Assembly (NCBI RefSeq): GCF_048544455.1
Contig: NC_133538.1
Coordinates: 41,861,969-41,925,968 of the forward strand
Direction: 5' to 3'
DNA length: 64,000 nt
From: Silene latifolia
Taxonomy: Eukaryota > Streptophyta > Magnoliopsida > Caryophyllales > Caryophyllaceae
Shown here: in pieces, positions 12,081-23,445 of the stretch
Layout: the number at the start of each line of letters is the position of its first letter
How positions within the stretch are numbered: position 1 is the first letter of the stretch
Made by a program: the position numbers and the translations under genes
The notes under the pieces: model-generated
What the model was told of the DNA's origin: nothing
The model's input: the letters and a program-made list of their open reading frames with translations, nothing else
Databases searched by the model: none

Positions 12081-12085
12081 CGCGT
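12081..12085. repeat. Target-site duplication of solo LTR D (left)
   Basis: CGCGT before TGTAATACCCC, with the same five bases at 14594-14598 after GGGTGTTACA. Removing the LTR and one copy restores the gag frame across the site. Confidence 0.9.
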
Positions 12086-12517
12086 TGTAATACCCCGTAG
12101 TTTAGTGAAATTTATATAACTAATTTACGTAGTTCGAATAATTGATTGTGACGGTTATAATTAATAATTGTGAATAAGATGGAATGATATAATAAAATAA
12201 TAGAATAATAGAGTAATGGGTCGGAATGGTAGTTGGGTAATAATAATATACGATAATTTATATGGTAATAGTGAATGATTATTATGTTATAATAATAATA
12301 GTAATTGTATTTATAATAATAATATTTGTTATGAGACGGTAATTAAATAAATAAAATAATAAAGAAAGACAGAATTGGAGTTGGGTCATGTGCTATGGGT
12401 CGACTATATGTGTTGCATAAATGGGTTGATTAATTGTCGGGATCGGATAATTACTAATAATAATAATAAATATATTTTATATTTCCTAATTGGTTCCTTA
12501 TAACCTTAGCCTACTAA

Positions 12518-12527
12518 TATAAATAGA
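12518..12527 (+). promoter_or_regulatory. TATA box of solo LTR D
   Basis: TATAAATAGA in an AT-rich stretch about 430 bases into the LTR, a normal place for the U3 core promoter. Confidence 0.5.
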
Positions 12528-13849
12528 TGAAACCTCAAGCAATAGTCTTTATTATTCATCAAATCTGAAAATAATTCACAAGAGGGAGATTAAGAAACTA
12601 TTGGTGACGGAATTAGCAACGATAATTAATTAAGGTAAAATTTTAATCTCGTTTTATTTTCTTATTAAGCTGAATGTCAGACGATCTTAAGACGCTTAGA
12701 AACTGACCCAAACATCGACGGAATCAGACGACACTTTGGGAGGTGGTACATGGGGTTGCAAGGGTTGGATTGGGTGTGTTGGTGGTGTCAGGTAAGGCCT
12801 AGGGTGGCGGTGGCAGGCGGGTTTCGAGGGCTGTGGCAGGTGGGTTGAAAACAGGGGAGTAGTGGACTTCGACCCTAATAGGACCCTTATTCGGGTTCGC
12901 CTTGACCTGGGTATGGTGGTGTTGGGTCTTGGTGTTTGTGTCGACCAGGGTGGAGGTGTTGTGCCGGTTGTTGGTGGTGGTTTGTGACGGTGATGGTCGT
13001 TTTAGCGTGAAACAGAGGAGGGGGTGTCGATTGTGTTGCTGCCGGTGTTGGGTAGTTCTGAGGTGGTGTTGGGATGAGTAAGGGCGGTCAATGGTGACGT
13101 TTGGTGGTTGTGCTGGTGGGGTGTCGTGTGGTGTGTTGTTGTGGTGTCGGGTTTTCGATATTAGTAGTGTCGTGGGGTACTTAGGGCGTGGGATTTTAGG
13201 GTGCTGGTGGTGTTTTAGCAGGTGGTAGGTCGTTGTAGGGGTTGGCCGTGGTGCGAGCTAGGTGGTGGTAGGTTTTAGCGGTGGTGTCGGTGGCTAGGAG
13301 TGTCGTACTATGCGGGTTTTGGTAAGGGGTTTGGCGTGGTGTATGACACGGGGTATAAACCGTGTTATGGGTGTTCATGATGATGATATAGAGTCATGAC
13401 GTAGGATTGTAATGATGACTTGATTTAGTATTTGATTAATGGCGGGATTATGCGGATTATTTAATTAGTTTAATTTCTAAGACGGGTTTTTATGTAAATA
13501 ATACCCGGGAAATAATTAATATAAATGAATTTCATTTGATTAAATTATAATAATGTATCGAATAATTAATAATTAAATTATAATAATTACTTGTCTAGGT
13601 GACGGAGTTGTGAGAAGCTATGTTAATTGAATTCTCTTTACTCGGATTGCTTTTATGATGGGAGTTGCTTGCCAGGTAGGGACTATCCTACTCAACTATT
13701 TAATTGTGCAATTGTAATTGTTTGTGAATATATTGTTCTTGGAAAATTGTGGTTTCGATTATCTGGAGTTGCGATTATGATGTTGGAGTTGTAACGAGTA
13801 TGATGAGAATTTGGATGCCGAGGAGTGGGTGATGGTGATATTATTTTGA

Positions 13850-13962
13850 AGAGACCGATATATCGCTAGTCCTTGTGAGTTATTTGTTGAAGGGACCGAT
13901 ATACCGCTAGTCCTTGGTTATTATTTTGAAGGGACCGGTCTGAGCAACCGCTAGTCCTTGTG
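13850..13962 (+). repeat. 40-bp triplicate with CGATATATCG palindrome in D
   Basis: Three copies of GACCGATATATCGCTAGTCCTTG or variants start near 13853, 13894 and 13934, so the spacing is 41 and 40. The first copy has the perfect palindrome CGATATATCG; the others are degenerate. Confidence 0.7.
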
Positions 13963-14513
13963 GCGTCAGTTGATCACTGGCCGCCCCTCGAGTCTCTTCT
14001 CTAGTAGGCTCACTACTAAGGAGATGTGCACATTCGGAGCTGAGGAAGCGTTAAGATGGAGTTTAGAGGAGTGGTGGTGATTGGAGTACATTGTGGACGG
14101 ATGAATGTTATGGGTGTTACCATAACCTGTGATTATATTGACGGGGTGGATTTATTAATATTGTGTTAGCACTGTGGGCTCTACCATGCCGTTAATTATG
14201 TTGTTTAGTTTATTCCTACTCAACCTCGCGGTTGACTGTGTATTCGTGAACACCTGCGGTAAACCGTTTTATGGGGAGCAGATTTGACAGGTACTAAAGA
14301 TTAGCTGACTTGGGAGCTATGGGGATGCATGAGGACTTGGCCAATCTACCTAGAAGTCTAGACCACATAGAAGATTTTATCACTTTATTTATTTTCCGCT
14401 GCGAGTTGTATTTATCTTATAATAAGTTTAGTTGGATAATTTGTAATAAACATGTAATCATTAAAGTTTTAATTTAAAGTACTTTGGTATTGTTGTACTT
14501 TGTTATTCACTAC

Positions 14514-14527
14514 CTCGGGAAACCGAG
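14514..14527 (+). other. GAAA-tetraloop hairpin in solo LTR D
   Basis: CTCGGGAAACCGAG followed by ATGGTAACA, 66 bases before the LTR end. It is identical to the hairpin of element A LTRs although the surrounding sequences differ. Confidence 0.6.
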
Positions 14528-15593
14528 ATGGTAACAGTCCTATTTATTTGGGAATGTCTAGCTAAAGGCTCCTGAATAAATGGGGGTGTTACACGCGTTG
14601 TCCGACAATGTGCTCACTTACTTGACCGATGCTCCTCCTATCGAGCCTGGTGCAAGAGCTTCATCGGCGGTGCGGACCGCCTATGATGACTATGTGAGGA
14701 TGTTGAATGATATCAAGAATGTGTTGATATGGTCAATATCGCCAAAACTCAAGCTATCATGCATTTCTTTAAATGCTTACGAGATATTCACTCGTATGAT
14801 CACTATGTTTTCACAAACACCTAAAGTCCGTCAATACGATGCGGCGGCACGCTTCTTTGAAGCTAAGCTTGAGAGGGGCCAAAAGGTTGATCCCCATGTC
14901 CTTAAAATGGTCGAATATGTTGACATCCTAGAGCGTCTAGGGTGTAAGATTTCTAAAACTCTTGTGGTGGATCGTATCCTTCACTCACTCCCCACCAAGT
15001 TTGCCCACTTTAGGGTAAACTACAACATGAATGACATGGATAAGAGTTACCATGAAATTCATGCACTCCTCACCCAAGCGGAGAGGGATATGGAGGCTAG
15101 TGGGAGTGAAAAGGGAGATGTTTTAACCATGAAGTTAAAGAACATGTCTCTTGGAGTCAAAAAAGGAAAAGGGAAAGAAAAGTCCCAATTCAAGAAATCG
15201 TCAAAGAAATTGACAAGGGAAAGGGGAAGGCCGTTGAGAATGGCAATCCCGAGGCAAAAAGTGTCAAGCTCTCCGAGGCCGAATGTTTCCATTGTAATGG
15301 GAAAGGGGCATTATAGGAGGAGTTGTCCCAAATACTTGGAGGATCTCAAGGAAGGGCGTGTGACGCCTATTGGTATGATTTCCTCTCTCTATGTGATAGA
15401 CGTTAATTATGCTTGTACTTCCACTTGGGTACTTGATACCGGATGTGGCTCTCACCTTTGTAACCATTTGCAGGGTATAAGGGACGTGCAAGCACTAGCA
15501 AAAGGTGATGTGGATCTCCACATGGGCAATGGAGCTAGAGTAGCCGCCGTTGCCGTAGGGACCTATGTGCTCACTTTAGCTAGTGGTTTATAG

Positions 15594-16673
15594 TTGTATA
15601 TAAATAAGTGTTATTTTGTACCAACTTTAACTAAGAACATCATCTCCATTTCCGCGTTAGACGCGGAAGGCTTTTGTTTTATGATTAAGGACAAGTGTTA
15701 TACTTTTTCTTTAAATGATGTGGTTTATGGCAAGGCCATTTCAATTGGAGGCATTTATGTTTTAAATGATGTTAATGACGTTTATCATATGGAAACTAAA
15801 AAGCTCAAAAAGGGTGATCCAAACGAATCCTACCTTTGGCATTGTCGTTTAGGTCACATAAACGAAAGACGCATTAAGAGACTTGCTTCATCAAAAGTGC
15901 TCAAACCATTTGGTTTCGAATCTTATGGTACATGCGAGTCTTGCCTTTTAGGCAAGATGACTCGTGCACCTTTTGCGGGAAAAGGGACACGAGCTAGTGA
16001 GGTTTTGACTCTCATACACACGGATGTGTGTGGACCATTAACCATCACCGCTAGAGGAGGTTTTCACTACTTCATTACTTTTACTGATGACTTAAGTAGA
16101 TATGGGTATGTCTACTTAATGAAGAACAAGAGTGAAGCCTTTGACAAGTTCAAAGAGTTTCAAAAAGAAGTAGAGAACCAATTGGATAAAAAGATAAAGA
16201 CTCTACGGTCCGACCGTGGTGGTGAGTATCTAAATATTGAATTTGATTCACACCTAAAATATTGTGGTATAGTATCACAATGGACTCCTCCTGGCACACC
16301 GCAACTAAATGGTGTGGCCGAAAGGAGAAACCGAACTTTACTTGATATGGTTCGGTCAATGATGAGTCTAACTGAGCTTCCTAGTTCATTTTGGGGTTTT
16401 GCACTCTTGTCTGCAGTATTTTCACTAAATCGAAGCCCGACTAAAGCGGCCGATAAGACTCCATATGAGATATGGACAGGGAGAGTCCCTCATTTGTCAT
16501 TCATGCGTATTTGGGGTTGCGAAGCGTACGTTAAGATCAAGTCCGACAATAAGCTTGCACCTGTGTCCGACAAATGTCTTTTTGTAGGATATCCAAGGGA
16601 AACACGTGGCTATTACTTCTACAATAAACACGAGAACAAAGTGTTTGTGGCTCGTGATGCTTTGTCTTTCTAG
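15594..16673 (+). pseudogene. Element C integrase region of pol
   Basis: In order along the frame: the end of protease (CYFVPTLTKNIISIS); the GAG-pre-integrase HHCC zinc domain (WHCRLGHINERRIKRL...CESCLLGKM); then the rve integrase core with HTDVCGP, SDRGGEY and the glutamate in NGVAERRNRT, that is the D-D-E triad. The frame ends with a TAG at 16671 caused by a one-base loss, and the continuation (the linker toward reverse transcriptase) is in another frame. Only the stop at 15591 separates it from gag-protease upstream. The activity would be DNA strand transfer of the element copy, but this copy is broken. Confidence 0.85.
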
Positions 16674-18473
16674 AAAAGGAATTTATTTCTAGAAGACAGT
16701 GGGGAAAAAATTTGAACTTGAAGAAGTTCGAGAGCCACAAACCGAGAATGAGGTAGAGGAGAACGTGGAGGATAGCATTCCCTCTTCCTCTGAAACGGTA
16801 ATTATTCCTAGAAAGTCAAGTAGGATTTCTAATCCACCTGACCGTTACCTTGGCAACATCGAAGAGGACGGTGTTTTATTACTTTTTGAGAATGATGAAC
16901 CCACTACCTACAAATCGGCCATGTCTAGTCCCGACTCCTCGCTTTGGCTAGAAGCCATGCGGTCCGAAATGGATTCCATGTACGAGAACCAAGTATGGGA
17001 CTTGGTGGATTTACCTGAGGGAGTGCGACCTCTTCAGTGTAAATGGATATACAAAATTAATCTCGGCGTGGATAAACATGTGGATGTTTACAAAGCTAGA
17101 TTGGTGGCAAAAGGTTTCACCCAAGTTCATGGTTTACACTATGACGAAACCTTCGCTCCAGTCGCTATGCTAAGGTCCATTAGGATAATCTTAGCGGTTG
17201 CCGCATTTCATGATTATGAGATTTGGCAAATGGATGTCAAAACCGCCTTCTTGAATGGGATTCTAGAAGAAAAGGTGTACATGATACAACCCGAAGGTTT
17301 TGTGGATACATCTAATCCTAAGAAGGTGTGTAAGCTCAAGAAGTCCATTTATGGTCTTAAGCAAGCATCTAGGAGTTGGAATCATCGCTTTGATCATGTA
17401 ATTAAACAATACGGTTTCACTAGAAGTGTGGAAGAACCGTGTTTATACATGAAGTTTAGTGGGAGTAAGGTTGTATTCCTTGTCCTATATGTAGATGACA
17501 TATTACTCATTGGGAATGACATTCCATCGCTCACTTCCGTTAAGGAGTGGCTAGGGAAACACTTCCAAATGAAGGACTTGGGAGAGGCACAACGAATCTT
17601 AGGTATCCGGATCTATAGGGATAGGTCCAAGAGGAAACTAGCATTGAGTCAAGAAGCTTATATTGACAAAGTTCTTGACCGGTTCAATATGAAAGACTCC
17701 AAGAGAGGATTTCTACCTATGGGCCAAGGGCTTACTTTGAGCAAGTCACAGTCTCCCTCTACCCCTAAGGAAATTGAACACATGAAGACCGTCCCTTATG
17801 CTTCCGTTGTTGGGTCTATCATGTATGCTATGATTTGCACTCGTCCCGACGTTGCGTATGCCTTGAGCATGACAAGTCGGTATCAAGCCAAGCCTGGTGA
17901 GAGTCACTGGATAGCCGTAAAGAACATCCTTAAGTACTTGAGAAGAACTAAGGATTCGTTCTTAGTGTTTGGAGGAGAAACTGAGTTGTGTGTAAGAGGT
18001 TACACGGACGCAAGTTTCCAAACCGATCGGGATGACATGAAATCCCAATCCGGCTACGTGTTTATGCTAAATGGAGGAGCTGTTTGCTGGAAGAGCTTCA
18101 AGCAAAGTGTTATCGGATTCTACAACAGAGGTGAGTACCTTGCGGCGTCGGAGGTCAAAGGAAGCTGTTTGGATTAGGCAATTCATGGAGGGGCTAGGAG
18201 TAGTCCATTCCGCCAAAGATCCTATCACTCTATATTGTGATAACAGTGGAGTTATTTTTCAAGCCAAAGAGCCTAAGTCTAGTAATAAATCTAGACACAT
18301 TGAAAGGAAATACCATGTAATTAGAGATTATGTGGAAAGGAAGGAAATTGACATTTGTAAGGTTGGGACAGGATGACAACATTGTCGATCCTTTAACCAA
18401 GCCTTTATCAAAGGCTAAGCATGATGGTCATGTCGTCTCTATGGGATTGAGACGAGTACCAGATTTTCTTTAG
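16674..18473 (+). pseudogene. Element C reverse transcriptase and RNase H
   Basis: The main frame, 16699-18177, carries the copia reverse transcriptase (RVT_2 type): WLEAMRSEMDSMYENQVWDLV, KARLVAKGFTQ, QMDVKTAFLNG and the catalytic YVDDILLIG. The RNase H start GYTDASFQTDRDD follows. A frameshift near 18095-18125 moves the rest of RNase H (ITLYCDNSGVIFQAKEPKSS near 18220) to another frame, and a further shift occurs near 18365. The natural end is the TAG at 18471. The gene is complete in extent but inactivated. Confidence 0.85.
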
Positions 18474-19265
18474 ATTATGGATATGTAATAATTGGATAGT
18501 GTATCTTTTATTATATATATGATAATCACATTCGTTGTTTTCGTATTCATTCTTTTATGAATTTTTATTTAGTGTGACTAAATTTTAATACCTTGTTTAT
18601 CTGAATAAGTTGTGGAGACAATGTTGGATACTATTCAAGTGAATAAGATGAACATTGTATTTTGTCCCTAGTCATTTAATGAGGTGACGTCTCGGAGTGA
18701 CTAGATTGTGAGTCGATTGATGGTTGTTCAACACCATAAGGTCATATGTGATGACTGGTCGATTACATAGGCATAGTGTGTGACACTTTGCCGGACAGTG
18801 ACCATTTAGAGAGTCCCTAAGTTCTATTATAGACGCCTGGTCATGGCGGGGATCTCTAAGATGTTCTAATGAGTCGATTCTTTTGACTGGAGACTATTAT
18901 CTGAGCAGGTGCAGTTTCCGAGTGACTTTGGTTTTTGTCCTAGGTCGTGCCGTGAAAGGAGGCCAAAAGGGCATTTACTAGGTCATGGTGAGCTGTATTG
19001 TGCAATAGGATAGATAGGGCATACAGGAATTGTCCACCCACGTTGGGTAACTATATCTCAAGGTCACTCGAGGATTAATGACTACAAATGCGTGGCCACG
19101 CTCGGAAGTAATCTGTGAGAGATTTTTCCGGTCAGGTAGTCACACTCCCGATCGAGAAAACCACTCGCGATGTGTTCATGTGCAAGTGCGACCTGAAAGA
19201 CACCTTGCATTGAGTGGGAGATTAAAACGGACAAGAGAATTGGTAGCGCACACCTTGTGTCGGAC
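18474..19265 (+). mobile_element. Element C 3' untranslated region
   Basis: About 0.8 kb between the pol stop and the polypurine tract. No gene is supported; the short frames at 19078-19311 on both strands are overlapping shadows. Similar text precedes the LTR of element F on the minus strand (46425-47150), showing relatedness of C and F. Confidence 0.65.
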
Positions 19266-19276
19266 AAGTGGGAGAT
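19266..19276 (+). other. Polypurine tract of element C
   Basis: AAGTGGGAGAT directly before the LTR start TGTTGGAG, the typical copia tract. Confidence 0.85.
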
Positions 19277-20423
19277 TGTTGGAGTTAGTGTCCTCCACAA
19301 TAGTGCGTTAACATAATAAATCTCATTAATAGAATATCATCAGATATTTAATTATTTGATCCTCGTCAGTTGATTAACGTAAATCGATAACGGTTGGCTG
19401 ACTAGAGTTTGACGTTATTGTCGTGAGACTAGGCAGTGATCAATCGACCCCTTTCGGTCACACCTAAAGGAACGAACCCCAATTGATAACTAATTAATTG
19501 TATGAGATACAATTCATTTAGTCCCTTGATTTATAGACTAAGAGGTTAGTCGATTATTATTAGAGAGATTTCGAGTTGCGAACTCGAGGAGCGGCAGTTA
19601 TTATTTAATTATGCGATAATTAAATAATAAGTTTTGGGAAATGGGTTTTAGTTAATTAACTGTTAATTTACTAAAATTGTACTAATTGATTAATGTGATT
19701 AATATTAGTACGTAAATAATATGTGTAGTGGTACACGTATATTTACGGAGTGAACTGGAAGAATTAATTATGGAATCATTTAAACATAATACGATGTTTA
19801 AAATGAAAATTACACGGATTTGTGCGACAAATATAAAAACCAACATGGACCCGTATATGGTCATGTGGACCGTGTAAAATAAGTGTAATGGATGATTACT
19901 CACATAATCATTTTACCTTATTTTGTATACTACCATAATATATGTCTTATACTACATTTTGCATGTGATGTAAGATAAAATTATAAGATAAAAAATTTGT
20001 CCACTTGATGACACTCCACCCGCCACTTCCTTTCCTCCTTACACACTCTATATATTTGTTCACTACTACACACTACCGCTCTTACACAATTCATTACATT
20101 TTGCATGTGAACAAACTTCTTCCATCTCTCTACAATAATTCTCTAGTATACATTATTACTAAGAAAAGTTACTAATATTACTAGTATTATTATCAAGGGC
20201 ACATATTAATAAGTTACTAGTTCTTACTTAGTAATATTGTTGGGTAGTTCTTGGGTGCTACTTGGAGGAGACTTTCTATTTGAAGGTTTTTCAAGGAGGA
20301 TCATCCATATCATTTTAGCTCAAGAACAAATTAGTAAGGAGAACTAATGTGTGCCCATTTTACCTCATATTCAATGTAAGGAAATTATTTTTCCTTATAC
20401 TTTGTTTTTATGCTTTCATATTA
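19277..20423 (+). mobile_element. Element C 3' LTR, truncated
   Basis: This matches 8764-9908 with scattered substitutions. The match stops after ...TTTCATATTA at 20423, leaving out about 88 bases present at 9909-9996. The following sequence (TACCACGAAAC...) belongs to element A. Confidence 0.88.
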
Positions 20424-21019
20424 TACCACGAAACATCCACTAACTCATAGCCTATTCCAACAATCACGTATCCGTGATACGGTCATAATCCATCTGTGGA
20501 ACATGTTATAGTATAAAATAGCAAAATAAGGTATTAACAATTCTTTCATACAACTATCACATAACTTATAGCTATTTCCCTTAATTCTCTGTTTCAGCAA
20601 TATTCGGCCGAGTATGAAAGGCTACTCGGTCGAGTAAGCTTTACTCGGTCGAGTATATGTGTATACTCGGTCGAGTAAGCTCTACTCGGTCGAGTAGTAT
20701 CTATGGTCGATCGAATTATCGCATCCAGAGAGCCTTTGAAGACATTACTTAGAGCATTCACCGTCAACCTGCATCAAATTCTTTACAAAGAATATTAAAC
20801 ACAACCAAATCCTAACATACACAACATTCAACATGTCTCCATACGATAATTAAGTAAATAACGGCCTTATGGCCGAGTAAGTCATCCAAAGAATGGATAA
20901 TAAATCCCGAAAGAAATATCCAAAATAAAAGTACGAAATCCAACACAACAAAACAAATCCATCACAACCAAATAAATCCAACCTCAAAGAAATCAAACCA
21001 ATAGTCTAACAACATAAGA
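20424..21019 (-). mobile_element. Element A interior, 3' of gag, with palindrome array
   Basis: Non-coding sequence of element A between the copia insertion and the gag stop (minus orientation). The array at 20601-20712 is the only strong structure. Confidence 0.6.
20601..20712. repeat. Phased TACTCGGYCGAGTA array (element A, 3' of gag)
   Basis: Motif starts lie at 20601 (TATTCGGCCGAGTA), 20623, 20642, 20664 and 20683, then a decayed GGTCGATCGAATT near 20705. Spacings are 22, 19, 22 and 19 bases. Confidence 0.8.
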
Positions 21020-22594
21020 TCAATGACGGGGACCCTCCTCCATGTCATCATCACCACCTGCGCCCGAAGTACCTGCATCTGAACTCCCTGCTCCTGGAAA
21101 GCCTGCTGCTGCTGCTGAGTAGTCCCCTCCTAACTGACTGCCAGAGTTGGCTCCCCACGGTCCAAATGAGGTAGCCAAACTCGGTCTCCTCCGGAGGTCT
21201 CCGAACTCGGGTCAACTCCATAGTCGTGAAATACCCCCGTATCCACCCCCCGGTCCTCTCCACCGGACAGTGCTGTGCTAATCGAGTCCATATGCTCTGG
21301 TTAAGGGTCATCTCATGTAGGTTGCGGAGCACCAAAGTAGAGGAGATCCGCTCAGCCTATTCATGCGGTTGCATCCTAGGGTCATGCACTGTGGGGTAGG
21401 GCGAATACTGGTAAGGGTAGCAAGGATAGGAGTCAGGAGTAGAGTAAGAGGGCTCAGATACAACCGGGTCTGCCCTAGACTGCCTCACTTCGCGACGCTC
21501 CCGAGGTGGGGGATGTGCCTCATTCTTGTCCCTCGTGTACGGTGACAGGCTCAAGTAGGTCCAGGAGAATCCGTGGGTCAATCGTGGGGACCAGGGGCTC
21601 GGGTCTAGAATGCCACAAGTCTCCCACTCGCCAAATGATCAACAACCGGGAGATGAGTGGGTCCTAAGCACCATCCACATAGTTCCCCTCACTCTCCAAG
21701 CATACGACCCATCATCCATCTTCCTCAACCATCGGTTCGACACCGCATCGAGCGTCCGTGGTAGGCACAATCTCTACATACTCATTCCTCTCGGGAGGTG
21801 GGGCATCAAAATCAAATCGGGCGGCGAGCTAGGCGGGTCATTATGGCCCCGCAAGCAATGTGTCGGGTCTCGATCGTGCCATACGCTCCAGACTAGAGCA
21901 CACTACACCAGGGGCATTGTAGTAGAATGGTTTCTGACGGTGGAGGTTGAGGTAAGACATAAGCAACATGACCTCATGAGAATTAAGCTTGCTCACATCA
22001 TCTCTCGAGTATAACAAACAGGTCATCATCCTCGAAACATACGAAGGGAAACGTCTTTGAACATCATTAATATGCATGGCAATCGCACTAGGGCGCAGTC
22101 TACCGACCAAATAAGGAAGGTAAAGGGGTGCACCACTATTCTTGGCCACGTCACTAAGGTAGTCATCCTCCTCGGCCTCTAAACCCAAATGGTCACCAAC
22201 TCGTCCCAGGTAAGCTCATGATCCTCATTCATGAGACGAAAAGAAACGGTCTTTCCCTTCTTATCATAAACAAAAGAGCTCAAAAACTCTAAGGTCCAGT
22301 GGGGGTAGGATTTCTTTCTCAGATGATACAACCCCTCCATGCCCAAGATCTTGAAAATATGAACTATGTCCTCCTTGATCCCCAAAGTCTCAAGGATACT
22401 AGGGTTAACACAGCGGGTGGGGCGAAAAGGACGACGCATAAGAGCCACAAAAGCCTTTCGATGGTTGAAATCAGAGAAAATTACCGATGGATGTGCTTCC
22501 ACCGTGAACTATCGGTTCGGTGCTTGACCCGACCAGTCTCAAGCTGGACATTAGTACGGGTTATTTTGTTGGGTAAGCCTCTGGTTTTCACCAT
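21020..22594 (-). pseudogene. Athila-ORF1-like gag of element A, frameshifted
   Basis: A gag-like structural gene lies on the minus strand. The likely start is ATG at 22594 (MVKTRGLPN, a common plant gypsy gag beginning). The first frame stops near 22482. The next frame (22502-22179) holds TRCVNPSILETLG, GLYHLRKKSYP, LEFLSSFVYD and FRLMNEDHELTWDEL, which resemble the Athila ORF1/plant retrotransposon protein family. It passes by a one-base loss near 22185 to a third frame (22188-21841; IAMHINDVQRRFPSYVSRM, PFYYNAPGV). The C-terminal part is rich in Pro, Ser and Tyr and ends in acidic residues before a TGA at 21020. Total extent is about 525 codons. No protease or polymerase follows. Confidence 0.65.
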
Positions 22595-23193
22595 ACTGCA
22601 AAGAAACAATTCTTTAACAGGGGATTGACACAAAATTCTTAGCGCAAAAGACTGATTTGTTTTCAATTGTATACCGATTTTAGAACCATCCTTTTAATAC
22701 AATTTATCAGAAAATCACCAATTACCTTACAATTTATATGGTTACAAGCTTTAATTTGTTTCAAATTAGGGAATAATCATCAACAACCAGAAGATTTCAG
22801 AAACAATTCGTTTTTGTTAACCCTAAATTTCAGAAATTAAGTTTTTAAACCATGAAATTAATCAATTAAGGCATACACAAGATTGATATACAATTGAATA
22901 CAAGAATCAACAAATTAAAGACTAAATATCAATTGTTTTAACAAGGAAATCAAGATATAACATGCTATTATACCATAACTTTGAAAGCAAGTGAGAAAAT
23001 TGAGTTTAAACCTTACCTTAAACTGGTTTGAGACGAGCAAGAACAAGTAGAATACCCAAGTTTTACCCAAAAGCTTGAGGGAGGTAGGATATGGAGTTTT
23101 TAGAGAGAAGGAAAGGAAAGGTGGGAGGCGGAAATAAGGAAGAAAGGAAAGAAAATAGGGTTTTTGTATAACCCGCATAAGTCCCGCTGACAA

Positions 23194-23310
23194 TACTCGG
23201 TCGAGTATTGGGAATACTCGTCACTGAGTGTCCACTACTCGGTCGAGTATTAAGGATACTCGGCCGAGTGTTTACTACTCGGTCGAGTACCTTTCTTACT
23301 CGATCGAGTT
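23194..23310. repeat. Phased TACTCGGYCGAGTA array (element A leader, part 1)
   Basis: Motifs start at 23194, 23215 (decayed), 23236, 23257, 23276 and 23297 (the last is TACTCGATCGAGTT). Spacings are 21, 21, 21, 19 and 21 bases. Spacers are not conserved. Confidence 0.85.
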
Positions 23311-23348
23311 TTGAAGAACAGAAGCGATTATTATTCTCACAAAACGGG

Positions 23349-23445
23349 CACTCGGTTGTGTAGCTTAATACTCGGCCGAGTATGGTCTACTCGGTCGAGT
23401 ACACTCATCTACTCGGTCGAGTACACTCATCTACTCGGTCGAGTT
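23349..23445. repeat. Phased TACTCGGYCGAGTA array (element A leader, part 2)
   Basis: A degenerate copy near 23349 is followed by full copies at 23369, 23388, 23410 and 23432. Spacings are 19, 22 and 22. The last two share the spacer CACTCATC, which suggests a local duplication. Confidence 0.85.

Larger units (their letters stand above)
12086..14593 (+). mobile_element. Solo LTR D (2508 bp) inside element C gag
   Basis: It starts TGTAATACCCC, ends GGGGGTGTTACA and is flanked by CGCGT, with no internal retrotransposon genes. This is the hallmark of LTR-LTR recombination. Its end shares the GAAA-loop hairpin and neighbouring bases with the element A LTR, so it belongs to a related gypsy family. 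A TATA box (TATAAATAGA) lies near 12518. The middle (12700-13380) is G-rich and GT-rich with no supported gene. Three 40-base repeats lie at 13850-13960. The 60-residue minus-strand frame at 13196-13378 is composition-driven. Confidence 0.88.
11950..15593 (+). pseudogene. Element C gag and protease, interrupted
   Basis: gag starts at ATG 11950 (MATSSTPS...) and is open to 12085, where solo LTR D and a 5-base target copy intervene. It resumes in the same frame at 14599. The downstream part shows the copia gag (UBN2-like) core, for example 'IVDRILHSLP'-type text written here as VVDRILHSLPTKF. A CCHC zinc knuckle near 15281-15330 is partly out of frame. The protease active site is DTGCGSH near 15430. 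A TAG stop at 15591 ends this frame, and the polyprotein continues in the same frame after it. The product would be capsid protein plus aspartic protease, but this copy cannot make them intact. Confidence 0.85.
8764..20423 (+). mobile_element. Element C: Ty1/copia retrotransposon, decayed
   Basis: The order is 5' LTR 8764-9996, primer binding site, 1.9-kb leader, gag-protease-integrase-reverse transcriptase-RNase H (the copia order), polypurine tract, then 3' LTR 19277-20423. The 3' LTR lacks about the last 88 bases, so no target duplication can be read on the right. gag is interrupted by solo LTR D. The polyprotein has at least one in-frame stop and several frameshifts. It inserted into the interior of element A in opposite orientation. 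Confidence 0.9.

Noticed and set aside
13196..13378. 60-residue Thr/Pro-rich minus-strand frame in solo LTR D
   Set aside because: It arises from G/T-rich composition on the other strand, has no homology and lies inside an LTR.
12086..14593. DNA transposon with 11-base inverted ends
   Set aside because: The 5-base duplication, TG...CA ends and the hairpin shared with the element A LTR fit a solo LTR better.
7494..23445. Regularly spaced short repeats resembling a CRISPR-like array
   Set aside because: The repeats are only 14 bases and the spacers 5-8 bases. The context is a plant retrotransposon with no cas genes.
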